Assembly (NCBI GenBank): GCA_017618075.1
Contig: JAFZUY010000001.1
Coordinates: forward strand, 1-64,000
Direction: 5' to 3'
Length of the DNA: 64,000 nucleotides
Source: Lachnospiraceae bacterium
GTDB taxonomy: Bacteria; Bacillota; Clostridia; Lachnospirales; Lachnospiraceae
The translations under genes and the position numbers were made by a program. Shown here one piece after another: positions 33,865 to 42,599 of the stretch (positions are counted from its first letter, which is position 1; each line of letters starts with the position of its first letter). The notes under the pieces are model-generated. The model did not search any database. It was not told where the DNA came from and saw only the letters and a program-made list of their open reading frames with translations.

Positions 33865-34284
33865 CTATTCTTCGTCGCGGATTGAATCAAGCGCTGTGTT
33901 AATTTCTTTGTCTTCTTTTATATAAAACCATTTCGCCATTACCCAGACGAACACATATACGAAGACGAAAATCAGAATCACAAACGCATAGTCTATAAAT
34001 CCCGTGTACCATTTAAACAGCCATCCGAGCAGTGAAACCGCAGCGAAAACCAGAGTAAAATGAATGAGTATTTTTATGAAGAACGGCTTTATTTTCTCGT
34101 TGTAAAGAATAAGTGAAGGCAGTGAACAAAGCACGCCGGCAAATATTACGCTTAAAAGAAAATACCAGTCTGTAGCATAAGTATTTCCAAAGAAATGCAA
34201 AACCGTCTGCGCGATGCCGACCGCAAGGAAAATGCCGAGAGATATAAAGCTTGTCTGTAAAAACAGCATTTTTAGTTTGCTCAT
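33865..34284 (-). CDS. DUF3021 family membrane protein
   Basis: The 139-residue protein has four transmembrane helices (for example TSFISLGIFLAVGIAQTVL and FVILIFVFVYVFVWVMA) and a basic/acidic C-terminal tail, the pattern of DUF3021. It starts inside the stop of the LytTR gene (ATGA overlap). LytTR-DUF3021 pairs are known as membrane-coupled regulatory units in Firmicutes: the membrane protein restrains the DNA-binding partner. That role is inferred here. Confidence 0.85.
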   Translation of the reverse strand: MSKLKMLFLQTSFISLGIFLAVGIAQTVLHFFGNTYATDWYFLLSVIFAGVLCSLPSLILYNEKIKPFFIKILIHFTLVFAAVSLLGWLFKWYTGFIDYAFVILIFVFVYVFVWVMAKWFYIKEDKEINTALDSIRDEE

Positions 34285-34715
34285 AAGTCAAGCCTCCTTT
34301 TAATCTCTTTCACATAGCTTCTTGAAATGACGATTTTCTCGCCGTTTAACATTGTTGCTTCCATTCGACCGCTCAAATCGGATTTTACGCCTTTAATCTT
34401 TTTAAGATTAACAATCATGGATTTTGACACTCGTAAAAAATACGCGCCGAGCGTTTCTTCGAGTTCATACAGTCTTAACTTTGTCTCGAAGCAGTCGTCC
34501 TTTGAATATACAAAGGTTCTTTTGTCTACGGACTCGATATAATAAAATGCCGTGGTTTCCAAAAGGACCGTCTCGCTGTCTTTTATGAGCGGTAACTTCC
34601 TTTTCCCGCCTTCGAGAAGTTCGATTGCCGCTTTGATATCGTCGGTATTTGATTGTGCTTTTATGATGGCTTCCTCTTTTTCGGGGGAATCAACCTTCTC
34701 GAATTTTACCTGCAT
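34281..34715 (-). CDS. LytTR DNA-binding regulator without receiver domain
   Basis: The 144-residue protein consists of a short N-terminal region and a LytTR domain (about 40-144: FYYIESVDKRTFVYSKDDCFETKLRLYELEETLGAYFLRVSKSMIVNLKKIKGV and a C-terminal SRSYVKEIKRRL). There is no phospho-acceptor receiver domain. It overlaps the DUF3021 gene by 4 bases. It presumably regulates its own operon and perhaps the ABC genes downstream. Confidence 0.9.
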   Translation of the reverse strand: MQVKFEKVDSPEKEEAIIKAQSNTDDIKAAIELLEGGKRKLPLIKDSETVLLETTAFYYIESVDKRTFVYSKDDCFETKLRLYELEETLGAYFLRVSKSMIVNLKKIKGVKSDLSGRMEATMLNGEKIVISRSYVKEIKRRLDL

Positions 34716-34733
34716 TATTTGCTCCGCGTGGGT

Positions 34734-36161
34734 CTATTCTTCTTCGTCGTTAATATCGGATAATGTAAGAGTGAAGATAAATTCGGTACCTTCGCCTTCG
34801 GTACTGATTACATTGATGTTTTCGCCGTGTGCACGGATGATTTCACGGGTGATTGAAAGTCCGAGACCCGTACCTTTTTTATCTTTACCACGGGATAAAT
34901 CCGTCTTGTAAAATCTGTCCCAGATCTGATTCAGACTTTCTTTCGGGATGCCGATTCCCTGGTCTTTTACGCTGACGAAAACTTTTTTGTGCTTTTCCTT
35001 GGTCTCAACGAAAATCTCTGAATTCTTGTTGCTGAATTTGATTGCGTTGTCTAAAAGATTGTAAAGAACCTGCTGTATTTTTGACATATCGCCCTTAACA
35101 AAGAGCTGGTCTCCGGTAAGGGTTAAATTGACTGTGATTTTCTTTTTCTGACATGCCCCTTCAAAGGTCGCGAGAGTTTTTCGTATAACCGTATTTATGT
35201 CGAAGTCTGTAAGCTCCAGTATCATTCCTTCGGTATTTAAGTTATTTAAAGTAAGGAGTGAGTTGGTGAGCTTAATCAGTCTGTCGGATTCGTTGGTGAC
35301 AATTTCAAGATATTTGTTGTGAAGCTCGGGTGGAATCGTTCCGTCAAGCATTGCCTCGGAATAGCCCTTGATACTTGTAAGAGGCGATCTGAAATCGTGT
35401 GAAACATTGGCAACAAGCTGCTTCTGATTGTCCTCTCCTTTGGAGAGTTCGCTGGCCATATAGTTAAGCGATGCCGCCAGGTATCCCAGCTCATCCTCCG
35501 AGTCAATCTGGAACTGGTAACGTAAGTTTCCCGCAGCATATTCCTCGGTTGCTTTGGTGATTTTACGAAGAGGTCTGTAAACGTTACTCGTAAAGAAAAT
35601 AAGTATTATCAGCGAGAGTACAAACAGAATGATGAAAAGATAATACGAAAGTGTAAGCAACTTTTCGGAAAGCCTTTTAAGTTCAGAAACGTTCTTATGG
35701 ATTATAACGTAACCGAGTACCTGATAACCGTCGGTAATCGGAGCGAAAACGCTTAATACATCTTCGTCAAACATGCCGTAAAAATTGCCGACCTTATAAT
35801 AACCGCCGATATTGTCTGCGGGATTGAAGTTATTGACATGTACGGGATTTTCGACATCCACGGGACTGTCGGAAGAAAGAACAATAAGACCCGAGGGGTT
35901 CATTATCCAGAGGGTCGAATCAAAATAAAGCGCCAGAATATCGAACTGTTTTTTAACGGATTCAAGACTCGTTTCGGAACCGTACAGATCTTTGGCGTAT
36001 GTATCTGCGATAATAATTGCTTCTTTATACAGTTTGTCGGCTTCGGTCTTTGTAACCAGATTGTTAATGGCTCTGGATGAAAAGGTTGCAACAACCATAA
36101 ATCCGAAGAGCGCAAACAAAAGATAAGCAAATATGAACTTGGTGTAGATGGTTTTTTTCAT
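34734..36161 (-). CDS. membrane sensor histidine kinase
   Basis: The 475-residue kinase has two transmembrane helices (about 8-28 and 167-190) around an outer sensing domain of about 140 residues. A HAMP linker, a HisKA domain with phospho-accepting His (VANVSHDFRSPLTSIKGYSEAML, about residue 255) and a complete HATPase_c domain (NLLDNAIKFS, DQGIGI, GTGLGLS) follow. No response regulator gene adjoins it: a degenerate HtrA-like gene lies upstream and a receiver-less LytTR gene downstream. Its partner must be elsewhere or is missing. Confidence 0.92.
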   Translation of the reverse strand: MKKTIYTKFIFAYLLFALFGFMVVATFSSRAINNLVTKTEADKLYKEAIIIADTYAKDLYGSETSLESVKKQFDILALYFDSTLWIMNPSGLIVLSSDSPVDVENPVHVNNFNPADNIGGYYKVGNFYGMFDEDVLSVFAPITDGYQVLGYVIIHKNVSELKRLSEKLLTLSYYLFIILFVLSLIILIFFTSNVYRPLRKITKATEEYAAGNLRYQFQIDSEDELGYLAASLNYMASELSKGEDNQKQLVANVSHDFRSPLTSIKGYSEAMLDGTIPPELHNKYLEIVTNESDRLIKLTNSLLTLNNLNTEGMILELTDFDINTVIRKTLATFEGACQKKKITVNLTLTGDQLFVKGDMSKIQQVLYNLLDNAIKFSNKNSEIFVETKEKHKKVFVSVKDQGIGIPKESLNQIWDRFYKTDLSRGKDKKGTGLGLSITREIIRAHGENINVISTEGEGTEFIFTLTLSDINDEEE

Positions 36162-36173
36162 TTATGCTCCGTA

Positions 36174-37496
36174 CTATTCGGACAAAGTTACTTTTATATC
36201 CATATCAATATAGGTATCGCCGTTTAAACGCGAAACGGTAACAACCACCTCATCCTGCGGTTTGAATGTATTTATTTCACGTTCATAATCCAGCGCACTG
36301 GTAATAACCGCATCATTCATGGCTGTAATGACATCACCCTTGTGAATGCCGCCCTGCATTGCGGGCGAATCCATCTGGATGTCGGTAATATATGCTCCGA
36401 CGGGAACTTTGTAAATATGCATTGCCGTGGAAGATACGTTGGTCACGGAAACGCCCATGTGAGCACGGTGAACGTCGTTGCACATATCTTCGATAAGTTT
36501 TGTCAGTTCTGAGATACCGACAGCTGAAATAAGGTTTTTGTTTTCCTGTTTATTATAAGTCTGGTCTATAATTCCGATGACTCTGCCGTTTTTGTTTATA
36601 AGAACGCCCGAGCCGTCTTCGGAACCGTAAATATCGGTGGTGAGCAGCGCGTAATTATGGTCGATTCCGTTAATTTCGTATCCTGTGGAAGTCAACATTC
36701 CGTAGCCGATGGAAGAGCCGTATCCCAACGGATCGCCGATTGCTATAACAATGTCACCCGGCTTGCATGAAAGCTGCGAACTGGCTAAAGATGCATAAGT
36801 TATGGCACTCTTGGTGGTGTCATTAAGTTCGGAAAGAGGAATCGTAAGTATGGCATAATTCGTAAAAGGATCGACCGCCTTCAAGGTAGCCACACACTCC
36901 TGGGTATTTTGGAAAGATACCACGATTTCATTTGAGTCGGACAGTATTTCGGCGTTGGCCAGAATAAAGAGATCTGTTCCGTTATCTTCCATGATAAGGC
37001 CCATGGTCTGGGTCTTGTTTTCATATGATGAATTAAGCCAGGTGGTCCTATCCTGAATGGCCGTGACGGTTACCATGGATTTTCTGGATTCCGCCGCGAG
37101 CGCTTTCATTTTGTTAAAGATTCCCTGGTAGTCTTCAATATCCGGCTGATATGCAGCGATTGCGTTTTCGATAGCTTCGGTATTGTCGGGAATTTCAATC
37201 ACGGGCTCGGGCTCGACCACGTCCTCGATTAACATATCCTCGGGAAGAATTTCTTCTGTGGGTTCCAACAGCTTTAACTCGATTTTCTCGGGTTCGGGCT
37301 CTTTGTTGAAACCTTCTATAGTTCCCTTTTCAAAAAAGAAAAAGACAAAACAGGCAACCAAAGCAAATGTTACCGCAAGGGCAATCGTTAAAAGAGACTG
37401 CCTGAAAACCTTACGCTTGTTGATGGGGCGTTCGGTTATTTTTTCACGTAAGAATGTATAATCGTTATTTTCATGTGAACTGTTCTGTTCGCTCAT
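36174..37496 (-). CDS. HtrA-like PDZ protein with degenerate protease site
   Basis: The 440-residue protein has a short cytosolic start, one transmembrane helix (about 35-55), a Glu/Pro-rich outer linker, a trypsin-like domain (about 140-320) and a C-terminal PDZ domain (about 345-438, SPAMQGGIHKGDVITAMNDAVI). Against HtrA, the catalytic His position is Glu183 (ANAEIL for TNNHVV), the Asp position is Asn213 (TNYAIL), and only Ser296 (DGSGV) survives. It is therefore probably not a protease. It lies 12 bases before the sensor kinase gene. A sensing or scaffold role is an inference. Confidence 0.78.
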   Translation of the reverse strand: MSEQNSSHENNDYTFLREKITERPINKRKVFRQSLLTIALAVTFALVACFVFFFFEKGTIEGFNKEPEPEKIELKLLEPTEEILPEDMLIEDVVEPEPVIEIPDNTEAIENAIAAYQPDIEDYQGIFNKMKALAAESRKSMVTVTAIQDRTTWLNSSYENKTQTMGLIMEDNGTDLFILANAEILSDSNEIVVSFQNTQECVATLKAVDPFTNYAILTIPLSELNDTTKSAITYASLASSQLSCKPGDIVIAIGDPLGYGSSIGYGMLTSTGYEINGIDHNYALLTTDIYGSEDGSGVLINKNGRVIGIIDQTYNKQENKNLISAVGISELTKLIEDMCNDVHRAHMGVSVTNVSSTAMHIYKVPVGAYITDIQMDSPAMQGGIHKGDVITAMNDAVITSALDYEREINTFKPQDEVVVTVSRLNGDTYIDMDIKVTLSE

Positions 37497-37539
37497 TTTC
37501 TGCTATTTCCTCATAAAATATATAAAACAATACACTGTA

Positions 37540-37568
37540 ATAATAACACCCGCCGATTAATGCTTCAA
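37540..37568 (-). promoter_or_regulatory. promoter for the HtrA-like/sensor kinase operon
   Basis: On the minus strand TTGAAG (37563-37568), a 17-bp spacer and TATTAT (37540-37545) lie 44 bases before the ATG. Confidence 0.6.
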
Positions 37569-37587
37569 GCGTAATGCAAAAACTGTA

Positions 37588-37693
37588 TTTTACCGACAAA
37601 GTATAGGTAAAAACACCACAAACTATAGATGTCATTTTTAACAAAAGAAATGGGAAAAGATTTAATTTACCTATAGTTAATTTTATGTATAAT
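37588..37693 (+). promoter_or_regulatory. promoter and repeated half-sites upstream of the arabinofuranosidase gene
   Basis: TTTACC (37666-37671), a 16-bp spacer and a perfect TATAAT (37688-37693) form the promoter. The -35 is one arm of a perfect 10-bp inverted repeat: TATAGGTAAA (37602-37611) and TTTACCTATA (37666-37675). A third half-site, TTTTACC, lies at 37588-37594 and pairs with GGTAAAA (37606-37612). This arrangement suits looping or cooperative repression. Confidence 0.6.
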
Positions 37694-37708
37694 AATAAGT
37701 GTGGGTTT

Positions 37709-37728
37709 TTGCTTAAATCCTTAAGCAA
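37709..37728 (+). other. hairpin in the arabinofuranosidase mRNA leader
   Basis: TTGCTTAA (37709-37716) pairs perfectly with TTAAGCAA (37721-37728) with a 4-base loop, about 33 bases before the ATG. It ends upstream of the ribosome site, so it may stabilise the mRNA. Confidence 0.45.
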
Positions 37729-37761
37729 CTAACCGCAATATTTTTTTCTTAGGAGACTTTT

Positions 37762-39273
37762 ATGTACAGACATATCATAAATCCCCAGATCAAAAAAGGT
37801 CACATCAATCCCGAAATTCAGGGGCATTTCAGTGAGCATCTCGGCAGATGTATTTACGAGGGTATTTTTGTTGGGGAGAATTCGGACATTCCGAATGTTA
37901 ACGGTATGCGTACCGACGTTGTCGAAGCTCTTAAGGAAATGAAAATCCCCGTGTTAAGATGGCCCGGCGGATGTTTTGCCGATGAGTACCACTGGATGGA
38001 CGGTATCGGTGAGAAAAAAGACAGAAAGAAAATGATTAACACCAACTGGGGCGGAGTAGTCGAAGACAATTCCTTCGGCACACATGAATTCATGGAACTC
38101 TGTCGTCAGCTTAACTGTAAAACATATGTTAACGGTAACGTTGGAAGCGGTACCGTAAAAGAAATGAGCGAATGGGTTGAATACATGACCTTTGAAGGCG
38201 TGTCACCCATGGCTGATTTAAGAAGAAAAAACGGCCACGACGAAGCGTGGAATCTTGATTATTTCGCAATAGGAAACGAGACCTGGGGCTGCGGCGGAAA
38301 CATGAGTCCCGAGTATTATTCCGATCTTTACAGACACTATCAGACATTTGTCAAAAATTACAATCCTGATAAAAAAATCAAAAGACTTGCGGTTGGACCG
38401 AGTGACAGGGATTACGAATGGACCGAAACTCTTTTAAAGAAATGTTTCGAAAGAGCAGGCTCCTGGAACAACGCGCACGGATTTATGGACGGCCTTACCC
38501 TCCATTATTATACGCTGCCTTACGACTGGTCTAAGAAGGGTGCGGCTACGGGCTTCAATGAAAAAGAGTGGTACATGACCTTAAGAAAGACTCTTTTCAT
38601 GGAAGATTACATCGCAGGTCATTCGGCAATCATGGACCGTTACGATCCCGAAAAGCAGATTGGACTCATGGTTGATGAGTGGGGCACCTGGTACGACGTT
38701 GAAGAAGGCACCAATCCCGGCTTCCTCTATCAGCAGAACACCATCCGCGATGCACTTGTTGCCGGAATCAACTTAAATATCTTCAACAAGCATGCCGACA
38801 GAGTAAAGATGGCCAACATCGCACAGCTTGTAAACGTGCTTCAGGCAGTCATCCTCACCGAAGGCGAGAAGATGATTAAGACACCTACATATTATGTATT
38901 TAAGATGTACAGCGCACATCAGGACAACGATCTTTTAGAGAGCTTTATCGACACCAAGAAAGTCGGTCTTGAAGACGAATACATGGTTCCGAATCTTACC
39001 GAATCCGTATCGGTAGACAGAAGCGGAAAGATAATCATGACCGTGACCAACCTTTCACTCGACGAGGAAGCAATGGTTGAAAGCGTTATCCTCGGAGCAA
39101 ACATCAAGGAAGTTAAGGCACAGATCGTAAAAGGAAAGATGGATGACCACAACACCTTCGACAATCCCGATGTTGTAAAGGATGAGGAATTCAAGAATAT
39201 TTCTTTTAAGAACGACAAGATCAGATACACGATTCCTCCCTGCAGCGTAATGTGCATCGAAGTTACCGCTTAA
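37762..39273 (+). CDS. abfA: alpha-L-arabinofuranosidase, GH51
   Basis: The 503-residue enzyme has the GH51 landmarks: [19 protein letters not shown] near residue 65, the acid/base Glu173 in [11 protein letters not shown], and the nucleophile Glu306 in VDEWGTWY. It has no signal peptide, so it acts inside the cell on imported arabino-oligosaccharides and releases L-arabinose. TAGGAG precedes the ATG. It is the first gene of a pentose operon whose later genes encode a kinase, a transketolase pair and an isomerase-like enzyme. Confidence 0.95.
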   Translation: MYRHIINPQIKKGHINPEIQGHFSEHLGRCIYEGIFVGENSDIPNVNGMRTDVVEALKEMKIPVLRWPGGCFADEYHWMDGIGEKKDRKKMINTNWGGVVEDNSFGTHEFMELCRQLNCKTYVNGNVGSGTVKEMSEWVEYMTFEGVSPMADLRRKNGHDEAWNLDYFAIGNETWGCGGNMSPEYYSDLYRHYQTFVKNYNPDKKIKRLAVGPSDRDYEWTETLLKKCFERAGSWNNAHGFMDGLTLHYYTLPYDWSKKGAATGFNEKEWYMTLRKTLFMEDYIAGHSAIMDRYDPEKQIGLMVDEWGTWYDVEEGTNPGFLYQQNTIRDALVAGINLNIFNKHADRVKMANIAQLVNVLQAVILTEGEKMIKTPTYYVFKMYSAHQDNDLLESFIDTKKVGLEDEYMVPNLTESVSVDRSGKIIMTVTNLSLDEEAMVESVILGANIKEVKAQIVKGKMDDHNTFDNPDVVKDEEFKNISFKNDKIRYTIPPCSVMCIEVTA

Positions 39274-39274
39274 T

Positions 39275-39526
39275 ATGGAATATAAAAAAATCTGCAGACG
39301 CTGCCTCATCTCGGAAATGGGTAAGGAAGCCTATGAAGAGATGATAAAAAAACATACGGACATCATAAGAGCCGAAGACAAAAGCGACGAAGCGACATAC
39401 AAAGCCAGGCTTAATGTGTGCAAGGAGTGCGAAAAATTAAACGCCGGCACCTGCGCTTCCTGCGGATGCTACGTGGAAATAAGAGCAGCTCTTAAAAAAT
39501 CCGCGTGTCCTAACAAAAAATGGTAA
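39275..39526 (+). CDS. small cysteine-rich protein, DUF6171-like
   Basis: The 83-residue protein has eight cysteines in metal-binding pairs (Cys7/10, Cys49/52, Cys60/63/65, Cys78). The C-terminal core CASCGCYVEIRAALKKSACPNKKW matches the style of DUF6171. It probably binds zinc or an iron-sulfur cluster. Its ATG is one base after the arabinofuranosidase stop. There is no known function; a nucleic-acid or chaperone role is only a guess. Confidence 0.75.
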   Translation: MEYKKICRRCLISEMGKEAYEEMIKKHTDIIRAEDKSDEATYKARLNVCKECEKLNAGTCASCGCYVEIRAALKKSACPNKKW

Positions 39527-39584
39527 ATAAACTCTCATTTTGAAAACGAATTAAAGAGAGAAAAAAATAAAAGGAGAAAAAGCT

Positions 39585-40202
39585 ATGGAAATCAAAAAAG
39601 TAACAGACCCGTCATTTAAGAAGTATGGCAAGATTATCGAAGGAATCGATTTTTCCGAAATCCTCAAGAACCTTGAAGCACTTCCCATGCCCGCAGAAGG
39701 AGTTGAATACTTCCCCGGAGTAGAGGCACTTGAGTGCACACCTGCAACACAGATTATTTCCGAAAGCCTTTACGGCGGAATGCCCATCCAGATCGGTATG
39801 TGCAACGGACATAACAAGGCACTTAACGCAGTTGAGTATCACAGAGATTCCGAAATCAATGTGGCTCTTTACGATATGGTTCTTCTTATCGGCGAATTAA
39901 AGGATGTTACCGAAGATTTCAAATACGATACATCCAAGATCGAAGCTTTCCTTGTACCTGCAGGCACAGCAGTTGAAATGTATGCAACAACTCTTCACTA
40001 TGCTCCCTGCCACGTAGAAGAAAAGGGCTTCAAAGCAGTAGTAGTTCTTCCCAAGGGAACCAACTACGACCTCACATTCAAGAATTCCTACACCAAGGAA
40101 GACAAGCTTCTTACAGCAGTCAACAAGTGGCTCATCGCTCACGAAGACGCTAAGATTGACGGCGCTTTCAACGGACTTGTAGGCGAAAATATTACAATCT
40201 AA
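39585..40202 (+). CDS. DUF4867 family protein, cupin-like, in a pentose operon
   Basis: The 205-residue protein looks like a small cupin: EYHRDSE at 84-90 and FLVPAGTAVEMYATTLHYAPCH with His138 suggest a metal centre. It resembles DUF4867 as I remember it. It lies between the arabinofuranosidase/DUF6171 genes and xylulokinase, with a strong ribosome site (AAAAGGAG). Since the operon lacks an obvious L-ribulose-phosphate epimerase, a sugar isomerase or epimerase role is attractive but unproven. Confidence 0.65.
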   Translation: MEIKKVTDPSFKKYGKIIEGIDFSEILKNLEALPMPAEGVEYFPGVEALECTPATQIISESLYGGMPIQIGMCNGHNKALNAVEYHRDSEINVALYDMVLLIGELKDVTEDFKYDTSKIEAFLVPAGTAVEMYATTLHYAPCHVEEKGFKAVVVLPKGTNYDLTFKNSYTKEDKLLTAVNKWLIAHEDAKIDGAFNGLVGENITI

Positions 40203-40216
40203 AAGGAGAAGGTTTT

Positions 40217-41686
40217 ATGTATTATATCGGAGTTGATCTCGGTACATCGGCTGTAAAGCTGATCATGATGGAAAAAGACGGTACAATCGTAAGCTCGGTA
40301 TCAAAGGAATATCCTTTGTATTTCCCTAATCCCGGCTGGTCGGAGCAGAAGCCCGAAGACTGGAAAACGGCTGTACTCGAAGGTTTAAAGGAACTCGTAA
40401 AAGATTTTGATGCGACTAAAGTTGCAGGAATCAGTTTCGGCGGACAGATGCACGGTCTTGTAGTTCTCGATGAGAACGACAATGTTATAAGACCCGCTAT
40501 TCTTTGGAACGACGGACGTACACAGAAAGAAACAGATTATCTTAACAACGTAATCGGCAAAGATGTTCTTTCTGCAGAAACAGCAAACATCGCATTTGCA
40601 GGTTTCACCGCTCCCAAGATTCTCTGGATGAAAGCCAACGAGCCCGAGAACTTTGCAAAGATTAAAAAGATTATGCTTCCCAAGGACTATATCGCATATA
40701 TCCTTTCAGGCGTATTCTCAACAGATTATTCTGATGCTTCAGGTATGTTGCTTCTTGACGTTAAGAATAAAAAATGGTCCAAGAAGATGTGCGATATCTG
40801 CGGCGTAGACGAATCAATGCTTCCCAAACTCTATGAGTCTTACGAAGTAACAGGTACGGTAAAACCCGAAATCGCAAAAGAACTCGGATTTACAGATAAC
40901 GTTAAGGTTTGCGCAGGTGCAGGCGACAATGCGGCAGCAGCTGTAGGTACAGGCGTTGTAGGCGACGGCGGATGCAACATTTCACTCGGTACATCCGGAA
41001 CTGTATTTATTTCTTCCGCAAAATTCGGTGTTGACGAAAACAACGCACTTCACTCATTTGATCATGCAGACGGAAACTTCCATTTAATGGGATGTATGCT
41101 TTCCGCAGCTTCATGTAACAAATGGTGGATGGACGAAATCATCAAGACAAAGGATTACGCAGCAGAGCAGACCAATATTACAAAACTCGGCGAGAATCAT
41201 GTATTCTTCCTTCCTTACTTAATGGGCGAGAGATCACCTCACAACAACCCTGATGCAAGAGGAACATTCATCGGTCTTACAATGGATTCAACCAGAGAAG
41301 ACATGACTCAGGCAGTTCTCGAAGGCGTAGCATTCGGTCTTCGTGATTCCATCGAAGTTGCAAGAAGCCTCGGTATTCCTCTTACCAAGACCAGAATCTG
41401 CGGCGGCGGTGCAAAGAGCCCTCTCTGGAGAAAGATGATTACCAACATTATGAATATGGAAGTTGAAAGAATCACTTCCGAAGAAGGTCCCGGACTTGGC
41501 GGCGCTATGCTTGCAGCAGTAGGATGCGGCGAATACGCATCTGTTGAAGAAGCTGCAAAGGCTATCGTAAAAGTTCTCGATGTAGAGAAGCCCGATCCCG
41601 AACTCGTTGCTAAATACGAGAAGAAGTATCAGCAGTTCAAGACCATCTATCCGGCTTGCAAGCCTATATTTGACATCATCAAATAG
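40217..41686 (+). CDS. xylB: xylulokinase (FGGY family)
   Basis: The 489-residue kinase has the FGGY/ASKHA fold: phosphate loop DLGTSAVKLIMME at the start, GGQMHGLVVLDE, LWNDGRT, and a C-terminal ATPase half with LSLGTSGTVF and GGGAKSPLWR. The form fits bacterial xylulokinase, which makes D-xylulose-5-phosphate. It is 14 bases behind the DUF4867 gene. In this operon it could serve xylulose or, less typically, ribulose. Confidence 0.92.
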   Translation: MYYIGVDLGTSAVKLIMMEKDGTIVSSVSKEYPLYFPNPGWSEQKPEDWKTAVLEGLKELVKDFDATKVAGISFGGQMHGLVVLDENDNVIRPAILWNDGRTQKETDYLNNVIGKDVLSAETANIAFAGFTAPKILWMKANEPENFAKIKKIMLPKDYIAYILSGVFSTDYSDASGMLLLDVKNKKWSKKMCDICGVDESMLPKLYESYEVTGTVKPEIAKELGFTDNVKVCAGAGDNAAAAVGTGVVGDGGCNISLGTSGTVFISSAKFGVDENNALHSFDHADGNFHLMGCMLSAASCNKWWMDEIIKTKDYAAEQTNITKLGENHVFFLPYLMGERSPHNNPDARGTFIGLTMDSTREDMTQAVLEGVAFGLRDSIEVARSLGIPLTKTRICGGGAKSPLWRKMITNIMNMEVERITSEEGPGLGGAMLAAVGCGEYASVEEAAKAIVKVLDVEKPDPELVAKYEKKYQQFKTIYPACKPIFDIIK

Positions 41687-41710
41687 TCGGTTTGGTTAAT
41701 AAGTTAAAAA

Positions 41711-41742
41711 GGTGCCCGGCTCACTTTAGTGTGCCTGGCACC
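41711..41742. repeat. GTGCC/GGCAC hairpin between xylulokinase and transketolase genes
   Basis: GGTGCC-c-GGC-t-CAC (41711-41724) pairs with GTG-t-GCC-t-GGCACC (41729-41742) around a TTTA loop, twelve pairs with two symmetric mismatches. No T-run follows, so it is not an ordinary terminator. It could process or stabilise the mRNA. Confidence 0.6.
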
Positions 41743-41768
41743 AATAAATAAAAAACAGGAGATTAAGT

Positions 41769-42599
41769 ATGAACGAATTGGAACTTAAGAAAAAGGCCAA
41801 TGATGTCAGAAAAGGAATCGTAACCGCGGTTCATGCCGCAAAAGCCGGACATCCCGGCGGATCGCTTTCCGCAGCTGATATCATGACATATCTCTATTTT
41901 GAGGAGATGAACATCGATCCCGCCAATCCTAAAAAGGACGACAGAGACCGTTTCGTATTGTCAAAGGGACATGTTGCTCCCGCACTTTATTCAACACTTG
42001 CCAACAGAGGATACTTCCCCGTTGAAGAACTCGAGACATTAAGAAAACTCGGCTCCAGACTTCAGGGACATCCCTGTATGCAGGAAACACCCGGCGTTGA
42101 TATGTCTTCAGGTTCACTCGGACAGGGACTTTCCGCAGCAGTTGGTATGGCTCTTTCCGCAAGACTTTTAAACAAGGATTACAGAGTATACGCTCTTTGC
42201 GGCGACGGTGAAATCCAGGAAGGTCAGATCTGGGAAGCAGCTATGTTTGCAGGTCACAGAAAACTCGACAATCTCTGCGTTATCGTTGATAACAACGGAC
42301 TTCAGATTGACGGTAAGATTGAAGACGTATGTTCTCCTTATCCCATCACCGACAAGTTCAAAGCATTCAATTTTAATGTAATCGAAATCGACGGTCATGA
42401 TTTCTCACAGATTGCAGACGCTTTCAAGAAAGCAAGAGAATGCAAGGGTATGCCTACAGCAATTATTGCAAAGACAACAAAGGGCAAGGGCGTATCATTT
42501 ATGGAGAATCAGGCTTCATGGCACGGCACAGCTCCCAACGACGAGCAATATGCAATAGCTATGGAAGATTTGGAAAGGATTGGTAAAGAGTATGTCTGA
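41769..42599 (+). CDS. transketolase, N-terminal subunit
   Basis: The 276-residue protein is the thiamine-diphosphate-binding half: HAAKAGHPGGSLSAADIMTYLYF, SKGHVAPALYSTLA, and the TPP motif GDGEIQEGQIWEAAMFAGHRKLDNLCVIVDNNGLQIDG. Split transketolases are usual in clostridia and archaea. With the partner encoded next it moves two-carbon units between sugar phosphates and links xylulose-5-phosphate to glycolysis. It overlaps its partner gene by 8 bases. Confidence 0.95.
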   Translation: MNELELKKKANDVRKGIVTAVHAAKAGHPGGSLSAADIMTYLYFEEMNIDPANPKKDDRDRFVLSKGHVAPALYSTLANRGYFPVEELETLRKLGSRLQGHPCMQETPGVDMSSGSLGQGLSAAVGMALSARLLNKDYRVYALCGDGEIQEGQIWEAAMFAGHRKLDNLCVIVDNNGLQIDGKIEDVCSPYPITDKFKAFNFNVIEIDGHDFSQIADAFKKARECKGMPTAIIAKTTKGKGVSFMENQASWHGTAPNDEQYAIAMEDLERIGKEYV

